Below, piece after piece: positions 1 through 8,084 of a stretch of DNA of 17,064 nt. The first letter of the stretch is position 1, and the number at the start of each line of letters is the position of its first letter. A program made the position numbers and the translations under genes. Origin of the DNA: Hymenopellis radicata (Eukaryota > Basidiomycota > Agaricomycetes > Agaricales > Physalacriaceae); contig JADNRX010000970.1 in NCBI GenBank assembly GCA_015501595.1, positions 1 to 17,064 on the forward strand, in the 5' to 3' direction. The notes under the pieces were generated by a model. It ran no database searches, was not told where the DNA came from, and was given only the letters and a program-made list of their open reading frames with translations.

Positions 1-1030
1 TAATCATCCACGTGTGCCCCAACGTCGCGTCTGCCGCTGACAACAATACGACTATGTTGTGGTCACCACCAAGGCCATCCCGGAAGTGATAAAGACTCCG
101 AGATACTCGAACCGTTTCTGAATGCTGCCTATACCAGCAAGTTCATCCAGCCGAACATATGTCATTCTTCAGAATGGATTGAACGTCGAAGCGGATCTCT
201 ATGACGCGCTCAAGGCTCTCAACCAGGGCGAACCCAAGATCATTGGTTCGTCGGTGTACATTGGGACTAATCTACTCGCGCCCGATGTAGTGCAACATAG
301 CGAGGGCGTAAGTTGAATATTTTCACACCTCATGGCGTACTTATCAGGGCATAGGATCGACCTACGCTCGGTATTTACCGCCACCGCAATTACACGACGA
401 TAGTCAATACCGCCGAAGAAGAAGCCCTCCTCCAGGACATCGGCGCGATATTCAAGGCCGGCGGAAGTGAAGTCACCCTCGTCCCCGAGATCCAGCGGAA
501 AAAAGTTCTCCAAGAACTTTTGGAACGTCGCATTCTCCTCCTTGGCGACGCTAACGCAATACCGTCTACCCGCGATATTCCGTCAACCCCCAAGCGATCC
601 TTCTATAACATATGAGCCATACATCTATCCCGCGACCGCACATCTCATTGACGAGTACACGATTCCCATTATCCGCGCCACGCTTCAGGAGCTAGTCGTA
701 TTGGGTCGGGCAATGGGCTTCCCGGATACAGAGGACGGTATTCCTTCCGACCAACCGGATCGAACGATTGCAAACACAAAGAAGCTGCACATTCTGCCAG
801 AAAGTGACCATACCCCCAGTATGGCGCTAGACGCGCAGAAGGGATTCCGATAGAGGTCGAGGTTATTGTTGGCGAGGTCGTTCGTCTGGCCAAGGAATAT
901 AAAGTGGACCTTCCGGTACGTGCATAAGCAGTCACATTTCATCGACTGACGATCACAGCGGATCGAAATGTTGTATGCATTGCTTTTGGTGGTCCAAAAC
1001 CAGATTTTGCGCAAGCAGGCTAGCAAGTAA
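1..1030 (+). CDS. 2-dehydropantoate 2-reductase (ketopantoate reductase), 5' partial, frame-broken
   Basis: The product would reduce 2-dehydropantoate to pantoate with NADPH in pantothenate/CoA synthesis. The N-terminal GxGxxG region lies outside the window. Visible family motifs, in order, are VVVTTKA (about 56-76), VILQNG, KxxxNFWNVAFSSLATLT (about 502-555) and the C-terminal EVEVIVGEVVRLAKE (about 853-900), followed by a stop at 1028-1030. Two introns fit: 308-354 (GTAAGT...ATAG) and 916-958 (GTACGT...CACAG). The reading frame is not continuous. Shifts are needed near 42-48, 95-103, 147-150, at the A6 run 499-504 (one A too many) and near 843-852 (one base too few). The protein sequence stays family-like on both sides of every break, so the lesions are recent or are sequence errors. 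Family assignment is firm from the motifs. Which paralogue it is, and whether it is functional, cannot be told. Confidence 0.8.
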
Positions 1031-1110
1031 CGATGTAGGAAGTTTTGTGGGCACACGTACCATAGGAAGGACAGAGGAAATTCCAAGTGATTGAATCGTT
1101 GCGCTCGAAC

Positions 1111-1296
1111 GAATATAGGTAGGTAGGTAGAGTTGTAGTAGATGCTAACAGAATATACAATACGCGTCAAAACAAGTTTCCTCGCCTGGCTCGTCGTCTC
1201 CAGATGGATAAGGAATTGGATAATCTTCATCCGAGTCGTCACCGATGGCGTCGACGTTAATGTCAATGGGTGGTGGAGGCTCCTCGTCGTCGTCGT
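1111..1296 (-). repeat. Truncated duplicate of the 3' end of the RING-finger gene
   Basis: 1111-1173 repeats 3093-3149 (downstream of the RING stop codon), and 1176-1296 repeats about 3651-3789 (coding for part of the acidic tail). The roughly 500 bp between these two blocks in the parent gene are missing here. On the minus strand the fragment still reads the motif EPPPPIDI(N/D)VDAIGD(D/E)SDEDYP in the parent frame, with D-to-N and E-to-D changes and a lost YPHH segment. There is no start codon, RING domain or splice structure. It is a pseudogene fragment that lies between the reductase stop and the next gene. A short GTAG repeat (about 1118-1130) is one unit longer than in the parent. Confidence 0.85.
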
Positions 1297-1573
1297 AAGA
1301 GTACAATATATGCATTTTGAACAAGAAAGGAAGAATACCACTGGAATGAATCAATAGATAAATACTGGTGCTGAAGCCCTCTACCCCCGTTTGCGCTTGA
1401 TGTCCCCTCTGCTACATGCCCTGAAGGTACAGACATGGTGACAATGAAGAGGTGAGCGACAGTGTGTGTCAGAACGCGTTGATATATGTCCAAAACAAAG
1501 GTGCGATCATGTGATCGCGGACACAGCTCGTCTTAGACTCTTAGTTCATCACCATTAACCACCCCATCACCCC

Positions 1574-2771
1574 ATGGCACCCCCCACTAAACGCAAGAAA
1601 CTGTCGGGTCTTCAAGGCCTGAAGTTCACGGAAGCTCTGGACTGCGTGCTTCGCCTGAAGGGGCTAATGGATGAGTATCCAGACGAGGCTGAAAATGAGG
1701 GCGAGGCCTTTGAACAGGCGGGCGAGGTAATCGAGCAGCTTGCCAAGATTATGACAACCTCAGCCATGTAAAATGTCGATTTTTTCGACTCCGTTGACCG
1801 CCCGTTGACTTGGATTTGCAGTCTCAGGTCTGCCACCGTTTCCCGCACTACGCCTGGGCACCTGAACGTGGAGCCTACCGGCGCCTTGTGCATCCCTGAT
1901 GAAAAAGTGGCAGAGGCCGTATCGAGAAGTCAGGCTGTCGCCCCTGATGATCTCTGGGCTTCGGCAAGAACGCTTGAGCATCTCAATTTTCTCGTCCGGA
2001 CCGTGCCGCCCAATGTGAGCCATTCATCTTCCCTCGATGTACAACTGTCATAACAGGCCTTTAGTGTGAAGCATCAAAACGTCTGCTTATTGACGCTATC
2101 TTCTTCCGCGCCGCTGCGTTGATGCCCGTCGGCAGTTCTCTGTTGCGTCATCTTGAAGCCTCAGTTCCACCAACCATTAGAAAAGAAGGTACCACAAGTC
2201 TCTCCGGGATCACTGGTTATCTCGCCCTTATGGTCCCAACAAACAAACTCGGTGCGTACAACTCTCATGAGTTCTTTCATACATCATGGTTTGCTTTAGC
2301 CACGTGGCGCTCTGCAGGAAACTTTACGCTCCTCAAATCTCTGAAACCATCCGGCCTCTTTGTTGCGGAGGCAAAGCATGGCCCAGACCTCCACACCCAC
2401 CTCCCGCAAGCTGTAAGCGAACAGTACGCATGTGCAGTTCAACTTGGGTAAGTCATTTGTTTGGGCGGTTGCACAGCTTCTGAGCATTGCCAGCAAGAGT
2501 ACAATGCGAGGCGTGCTCACCAATGGCGTCGAATGGACTTTCACGATCGTATATGTCAACGTTGGCGGGTCGGGAGGAACGTATCGATGGTCCACAACAT
2601 TTGAAATCGGACAGCCTGCAGATGCCAATCGAGTGGAACTTGTTGCTCTTGCACTTGCGCAATCGGTAAAGTCATCCTCAACGATATCCCCGACTACTGA
2701 ATGTTGGCTCCCAGATCCAGAACTGCGACGAAGATATACAGCCAGACGAGTTGTTAGAGTGTTTAGCCTAG
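1574..2771 (+). CDS. Uncharacterised fungal protein, C-terminal half PD-(D/E)XK / HsdR-N-like
   Basis: Six exons give about 310 residues with no frame break: 1574-1767, 1822-2014, 2065-2251, 2318-2447, 2494-2665 and 2715-2771. All introns are GT...AG and 46-66 nt long. The N-terminus is basic then acidic (MAPPTKRKK, then an acidic helix around residues 38-55). The C-terminal half has a beta strand ending VAEAK (residues 207-211), a following Gln in a helix (Q222), and RGVLTNGVEW (240-249). This order resembles the E-x-K, Q and TNG motifs of HsdR-N-type PD-(D/E)XK domains; that is my inference from the pattern. The aspartate expected upstream seems replaced by Gly180 (in LSGITGYLAL), so catalysis is doubtful. 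The ATG at 1574 follows a CA-rich leader (CACCCCATGGCACC). Short orphan proteins of this pattern are common in agaricomycete genomes. Function unknown. Confidence 0.75.
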
Positions 2772-3208
2772 TATTAGTTATCTCGATACTCACTAAACGA
2801 CAAGATGCCTCGATAAATTTTCCATGTAATATATATCGCCGATGTAGGGTAGGGAATGTGACACTCACTTGAGCTCAAACTAAACTCCCACCTCAAGACA
2901 ACAAATGAAGTCTATATCTCTACGATGGGAGCAGGATATATACCCAACCAGGGAAGGGCATATAGGTGTTGAACAGTGTGCAGCCGACGACAATGGCGGC
3001 GGTGGCGGTGGCGGGTATCAGATAGCTAGAAGAAACCGCCAAGGGTTGTCGAAGGGGCAAGTGAGCAAGTGAGGCCAAGTTTCACACTCCTCGAATATAG
3101 GTAGGTAGAGTAGTAGATGCTAACAGAATATACAATACGCGTCAAAACAGGTAACGGAAAATGATACAGTACAATACAAGACTTCTCAATGCCCCGTCAT
3201 TTCGCATT
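2772..3208. other. Intergenic region between convergent genes
   Basis: This is the 3'-3' gap between the orphan gene (+) and the RING gene (-). A GGC/GGT-rich stretch lies at about 2994-3015. The block 3093-3149 is the sequence also found at 1111-1173, so it is shared 3' flank. No coding sequence or RNA gene is recognisable. Confidence 0.6.
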
Positions 3209-4929
3209 TTACCAAGGTTCCTCGTCCTCGTCCTCGGATGCAGCAGCACCCCACTCAGCTCGCAAGTGCGCTGGAACGCCCGGCAGGGACCCGTCATCCT
3301 CCTCATCCTCCTCATCATAGTTCATCTCTTGCACTTCTCCATCCCCGTAGTCATCATGCTCGTCATCAGAATAGCCTTCACCATCAAAGCTAGCATGATG
3401 CTCATGCACATCGTATCCCTCCCGGTCATCACCATCTTCCGGATGGAAGAGGTCATGTTCGCCTTCATCTTCATCCACTTCAACGTGCACATCATCGTCC
3501 ATATCATCGTCCGATAATACTATCCCGCCTTGTCTCAATCGCGCAGGCGCAACGTCGTCCTCGGCCTCGGAGTCAGCGTCGCTGACGACGATGTACCGCC
3601 GAGGTGTTGGCAGCGTCTGAGCTACGACTTCTTCTTCAACATGGTCATCGCCTTCCTCGCCTTCATCGTCGTCGTCGTCGTCGTCTCTAAATAGATAAGG
3701 AATTGGATAGTGATGGGGATAATCTTCATCCGACTCGTCACCGATGGCGTCGACATCAATGTCAATGGGTGGCGGAGGCTCGTCGTCGTCAATAAAGCTG
3801 CCTTCATAATCGTAGTCGTTTTCGATGTCTTCATAGAGACCCTCCCCTTCCTCATCGTCCTCGTCGCCATCATCATCTTCCACAGAGATGGCGTCAAATC
3901 CTCCTTGCAAGAAATTGTAGATTCCCATGCCAAGCATCATCCCGTTTGCGCCGCCAAGATGATCTTCCCGTCTGCGGTGATTGTCGGGATAGAGGCGTTC
4001 GCAACTCGAGCACACACCGTCCCAAATCTCGTGCATGCAGTCTTGACACCTGTAAATATTGTCCTCTGCATCGTACACGCCCATCAGGTCTTGTTCGTCT
4101 TGGGACTCCTGCTGTTGAAGTGTCCTAAAGAGCCCGTTCCACGGGTCAGTGGGTAGGGGCCGTTCTTCGGTCTCTGGTACGTCTGTGAGTAAGCCCGTTT
4201 TCAAGAGGCCTAGAACAGTGCTCTTGATGGTCCAGATTTCGATGGGGCGCTTCGTGATTTGGGAACGGCAGTGCGGGCATGTCTTGGCTTCATTCTCCCT
4301 CGAGAACCAATTGAGGAGACAGCTATGACAGGAGACGTGTCCACAAGGAGCGAGCGCGTAAGGACGACGTAGAACGTCGAGACAGATTTGGCAAGTCATG
4401 TTGTTTTGGACATGACGGAGCGCATCATCGTGTTTTTTCAGAAGCTGAGGGTTGAGTTGAGCGTGATAAAGGCGACGTGATAGAATTGACGAGTACCAGT
4501 GACTGAGCTTGCAGCTCTTCTGTCAAACGAGTGATGATATCCTGGGAAGACTCGACAGAAACCTGTTTCCCTTTCCCTTTATTCTTTTTCATGGGCGGCG
4601 GGCTCGTTGACGACAGCTAAGGCTCGATGAATATATAAGACAATAACGCGTGACAACGACATACGGTTTCCGAGTCCGTCTCGAGGGCTTTGGAAATGAT
4701 GGTGGGCGTAGTTGTCTGCGATGGCTGTTAACGCAGGTCCAGAATAGACGTGTATAGAGCATACGTTGTTGGCAGCGATACTTCCTTTTCGCTTCTTTTT
4801 CCTGCGTCGTTTTTTGTCAGACTTTCTGGCTGGGGACGTTTCCTTGAGCTTCTTGTGGGGTCTGTTTGAGTCTGAAATATCAGAAATTGCGCGTTTCCTG
4901 GGCTGCGAGGGACCAGCAACGGAAGACAT
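3209..4929 (-). CDS. RING-finger (C3HC4) protein, probable E3 ubiquitin ligase, with acidic tail
   Basis: Four exons on the minus strand, 4929-4765, 4724-4665, 4616-4497 and 4444-3209, give 526 residues with no frame break. Introns are 40, 48 and 52 nt. Exon 1 encodes a basic nuclear-localisation-like stretch (KKRRRKKKRK, residues 39-48). A short coiled-coil-like helix (about 100-130) precedes a C3HC4 RING with C133, C136, C149, H151, C154, C157, C171 and C174. A second CxxC...CxxC zinc-binding pair follows (C248, C251, C260, C263). The rest is a very acidic, disordered Asp/Glu-rich tail to the terminal EEPW. Known RING proteins of this class recruit an E2 and ubiquitinate substrates; the nuclear site is inferred from the basic stretch. 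The start at 4929 is chosen because it opens exon 1 and is followed by a typical N-terminus; the frame stays open upstream. It shares a divergent promoter with the transporter gene. Confidence 0.85.
3665..3685. repeat. TCG/GTC trinucleotide run in the RING gene tail
   Basis: About seven GTC units on the plus strand encode an Asp run in the acidic tail of the RING protein. It is a likely site of length variation, and lies where the fragment at 1176 starts to match the parent. Confidence 0.8.
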
Positions 4930-5367
4930 TTCGTGGTGTGAGAACAAAAGCGGTTGCCCTAAAGGGGTCACAGTTTGGTGCAGTTTGTGATCAAATTCGA
5001 AAAGGCGAGCTGCGACTTTGCGACTAGAACTGAACTTGTTCGACGATGAACTTGCTACAATAAATCGTGACAGGCGCGTCAAAAGGTAGTCTAACCAAAT
5101 ATTCCAAGTTGCCTAAATGCAACTTGGAATATTTGAGGGACGCGATCAGACGTCATTAGACTAAAATAGCTTGACTGCAACCACCACCATCTTTTCCTCC
5201 ATCCATCCTCCAGCGTTCCGGCAACCGGTCATTGTATTGAACGCCATAAAACTCGGATGCCCGCCCAATAAGCATCGACAGCACCGCTACCAACGAGCTT
5301 ATCTTAGTCTGACTAGTGATGGCCTTACTACTCGCGACCTTTCCTTCCCCTCATATATACGCGCTGG
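4930..5367. promoter_or_regulatory. Divergent intergenic promoter region (RING gene / transporter)
   Basis: The 438-nt gap separates the RING start (minus, 4929) from the first transporter ATG (plus, 5368), so it must hold both promoters. A perfect hairpin sits near its centre. A TATATA motif occurs at about 5351-5356, only 12-17 nt before the ATG at 5368. That would favour the next in-frame ATG at 5404 if this TATA is used. CT-rich tracts at 5180-5215 and 5340-5350 resemble fungal leader sequence. Confidence 0.5.
5097..5134. repeat. Perfect 16-bp inverted repeat with 6-nt loop
   Basis: The left arm 5097-5112 (AAATATTCCAAGTTGC) is the exact reverse complement of the right arm 5119-5134, with loop CTAAAT. 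An outer 7-bp pair, TAGTCTA (5087-5093) and TAGACTA (5157-5163), is also inverted around it. It could be a foldback element remnant or a symmetric binding site serving both divergent promoters. Confidence 0.9.
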
Positions 5368-6713
5368 ATGGACGACTTGGCCTCCGACGCTGCTTATTCC
5401 CGCATGTCTTCAATCGCTACCAACGATGTGCCCAGCATTGATGTCAAGGACATCACCTACAGCCTGCGGTCATTCCCAGCTTCCGACGGCCTTCCCAACG
5501 CTCATTACGTCCCTCTCCTCCGCGCGTGTACCATCGAGACCCGTTCCTTCCTTCCCCCGTTGACATAGAGCCGTCCAAGGACGATTCTCTCTGTCCGCCA
5601 GTCACCTCTCCAAAGGACAAACCATCCTTTTCCTCATCTAAAACCTTTTGGGTCTCCCTCTACTTCTGTTTCAATCTCGGATTAACACTCTACAACAAAG
5701 GCGTTTTAGTCTCCTTCCCATTTCCCTACACACTCACTGCAATACACGCCCTCTTCGGGACACTCGGCGGTGCCATTCTACTTGGAAACGGATCGTTCCA
5801 CACCGTCACTCTCAGTCGCCCGGAGACCCTCCTTATCGTCGCATTCAGCATTCTCTATTCAGTCAACATCGTTGTTAGCAATATATCACTGCATCTCGTC
5901 ACTATACCAGTAAGTCTTCCCAACTTGATACCAGATGGCTGCTCAACTCCAGCATAGTTCCATCAAGTTATACGCGCCGCCACACCTATTTTCACCATCA
6001 TGTTCTCTTCTATCATGTTTGGACAACACAGCAGCTATATGAAGCGTGTCTCTTGATACCTGTCGTACTAGGCGTTGGTTTCGCGTAAGCGCACATTATT
6101 ATTCGCAGTCGGACCTCCCTCTCACTCACGCTCTAGAACATATGGCGATTACTACTACACCGCCTGGGGCTTCATGCTTACTCTCCTTGGAACTGTCCTC
6201 GCTTCTCTCAAAACCATATTCACACACGTTCTCCAATCACCCCGAACCGCATCATCCCCCACATGGCGACCACAACTCCCATCGCTCGCCCTTCTGTATC
6301 TGCTCTCACCCCTCGCCTTCATTGAATGCGTTCTTCTCGCCTTCTTCACCGGCGAGTTGCGTGATGTGAGGCAGTATGCCACGCACGACATGACCACGCT
6401 CAAGGGCATTGCTCTTGCCGCAAATGGATGCATCGCCCTTGGCTTGAACATTGTTAGTTTCACTGCGAACCGTCAAGTGGGGCGCTAGGCATGACAGTAG
6501 CTGGTAATTAGCGCTTCTCCATCTAGTTTGACTGCCATCTCACTTCATTCATTTTAGCCAAACGTCAAGCAGGTGCTGACGATCGTCCTAGCGGTGCTAA
6601 TTTTCGACCTATCCATAAGCTTTACAAACGCCATCGGGATATTGTTGACTCTAGCAGGTGGCGTCTGGTACGCTTATGTAGAATTCGTGGAGAGGAAGAA
6701 GACGGCGACGTGA
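5368..6713 (+). CDS. Triose-phosphate/nucleotide-sugar transporter family (TPT, DMT superfamily) membrane protein, frame-broken
   Basis: The product is a multi-pass carrier of the TPT/SLC35 type, normally in Golgi, ER or organelle membranes; the substrate cannot be read from sequence. Family motifs include WVSLYFCFNLGLTLYNKGVL, FPYTLTAIHALFG, NIVVSNISLHLVTIPFHQVIRAATPIF, GVGFATYGDYYYTAWGF, and a last exon NVKQVLTIVLAVLIF with a terminal KKTAT. Introns: 5910-5957, 6085-6136 and probably 6504-6557 (or 6477-6557). The frame breaks between 5527 and 5566 (one base short before PSPVDIEPSK) and at 6051-6054 (one T short in CTCTTGATACC). Near 6478-6500 the conserved segment before NVKQ reads only with further shifts, or is skipped by the longer 81-nt intron. 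The start may be 5368 or 5404. The last 85 nt are duplicated at 7569-7652. Confidence 0.75.
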
Positions 6714-7139
6714 TATGCATGTTGAGTATCAGCTACGTAGGGAAAGGACAACTAACATTTACATGATTCGTATTTGTATCAATTCACTCGCATTTGTAAC
6801 TTAGGTCTATCATGAATATCTGTATTTTCAGTCTAAACCGGCGTAGCGCACGTCTGCATTTGAATCTAGCCAGGCGAGCCAGTTCTTCAGGTATCGACCG
6901 CCGTGGCGAACAGTAGACGAGTCTCCGACAACGCACTTTGTGAACGTTAAGCCAACGTCTTCGGAGACGGCGTCACAGTACATACCAGATGTCGTTTTGC
7001 TCTTGTCATAGCGACTAGTTTGCAGAATCGAATCGCGTCAACAATGCAGCAAACACTAGGCGCTGCAAGTCACACACCATTCAGCCGTCGTTTCTCTTTT
7101 AGGAAACCGACTTCTCGCTAGACAGCGAGACGTCAGTTT
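6626..7139. repeat. Direct repeat copy 1: transporter tail plus helicase tail
   Basis: This 514-nt block matches 7566-8084 in the same orientation with few differences. It contains the end of the transporter gene (stop 6711-6713), a 114-nt convergent gap, and on the minus strand the last three helicase exons. Identity starts at AAACGCC and ends at CGTCAGTTT in both copies. Confidence 0.9.
6828..7117 (-). pseudogene. Duplicated last three exons of the Hcs1/SMUBP2-type helicase
   Basis: Minus-strand segments 7117-7078, 7014-6986 and 6935-6828 match helicase exons 14, 15 and 16 exactly in length (40, 29 and 108 nt), with conserved splice sites. They encode helicase motif VI (VAMTRAKRHL) and the C-terminus ending YAGLD. 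The three coding differences I find from the functional copy (CTG/CTA Leu, GTG/GTC Val, ACT/ACA Thr) are all synonymous, while the introns differ more. There are no upstream exons, so it cannot make a helicase. Confidence 0.85.
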
Positions 7140-7565
7140 CATCCACTTCATAGCAGCCACTCAACGATTTGAATCAACGTGGGGACATATGCCAACTATC
7201 GCAATACCCAAAGGCGCCTCCACCGCACGCTCCCGCGCAAAGCAGAACACACCCCATCCGCTCAAAACTTCAAGGCTGAAGATGGCCGTCTCATAACCAT
7301 CCCAGCCCGCTTGATCTAACACGTTAGACCAAAGCGGGCATACTACCCACATCGATCCACCCTACCACTCAGTCTTCGGATTGAGGGAGGCGTCCCATCA
7401 AATGGATCAGGCCCCGACGAGTTTCGCGCTCGAGAGGCCATAGCAGACTCAGAACCATGGACACCACATATAGCAGCAATAATATGGATCATAGTAGAGA
7501 TCTAGAGTAGTTAGAGTCTGACATGTAGACGGTACAACTGGACTATAAACTGGATTCAAAAAAAA
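7140..7565. other. 426-nt insert between the two direct repeats
   Basis: The sequence is unrelated to either repeat copy and has no convincing gene. It holds an imperfect palindrome at 7305-7339 and ends in an 11-A run (7558-7568) exactly at the junction with repeat copy 2. The A-run could mark a retroposed end, but no element family is recognised. Confidence 0.5.
7305..7339. repeat. Imperfect inverted repeat in the insert
   Basis: GCCCGCTT (7305-7312) pairs with AAGCGGGC (7332-7339), and TCTAAC (7315-7320) pairs with GTTAGA (7323-7328). A 14-bp interrupted stem with a 2-nt loop could form. It is not followed by a T-run, and its role is unknown. Confidence 0.75.
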
Positions 7566-8084
7566 AAACGCCATCGGATATTGTTGACTCTAGCAGGCGG
7601 CGCCTGGTACGCTTATGTAGAATTCGTGGAGAGGAAGAAGTCGGCGACGTGATATGCATGTTGAGTATAGAGGAAGGACAAACCACTGACATGTACATGA
7701 TTTATCTTAGTTTCGTATTTGTATCCATTCACTCGCATTCAATGTAACTTAGGTCTATCACGAATATCTGTATTTTCAGTCTAAACCGGCGTAGCGCACG
7801 TCTGCATTTGAATCTAGCCAGGCGAGCCAGTTCTTCAGGTATCGACCGCCGTGGCGAACAGTAGACGAGTCTCCGACAACGCACTTGGTGAACGATAAGC
7901 CAACGTCTTCGGAGACGGCGTCAAAGTACATACCAGATGTCGTTTTGCTCTAGTCATAGCCACTAGTTGCAGAATCACGTCAACAACGTAGCAAACACTA
8001 GTAAGCTCTGCAAGTCACACACCATTCAGCCGTCGTTTCTCTTTCAGGAAACCGACTTCTCGCTAGACAGCGAGACGTCAGTTT
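7566..8084. repeat. Direct repeat copy 2: transporter tail plus helicase tail
   Basis: Second copy of 6626-7139. Here the helicase part is continuous with the full gene, while the transporter part is a cut-off fragment. Relative to copy 1 it has small insertions in the non-coding gap (around 7690-7745). Confidence 0.9.
7569..7652 (+). pseudogene. Duplicated 3' end of the transporter gene
   Basis: This matches the last 85 nt of the transporter coding sequence, including the stop codon. Differences are GGT/GGC (silent), GTC/GCC (Val to Ala), ACG/TCG (Thr to Ser) and loss of one G in the GGG of the parent (6636-6638). It lacks everything upstream of the A-run, so it is a non-functional tail. 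Confidence 0.8.

Noticed and set aside
199..935. Several minus-strand frames over the reductase gene
   Set aside because: They are shadows of the plus-strand reductase exons, which carry clear family motifs.
3161..4156. Plus-strand frames rich in Ile, Val and His opposite the RING gene
   Set aside because: They are antisense readings of the Asp/Glu-rich tail; hydrophobic runs arise from complementing GAT/GAC/GAG codons, so they are not real membrane proteins.
4579..5082. A 167-codon minus-strand frame as a separate gene
   Set aside because: Its middle part is exon 1 of the RING gene; the rest crosses two introns and the upstream leader.
5171..5563. A 130-codon plus-strand frame before the transporter
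   Set aside because: It is out of frame with the transporter N-terminus, which reads well from 5368, and shows no family features.
6477..6557. An 81-nt last intron of the transporter that avoids a frame break
   Set aside because: It splices in frame but removes the residues that family members have before NVKQ, and its donor GTGGGG is weak. I prefer 6504-6557 plus local indels, though this is not settled.
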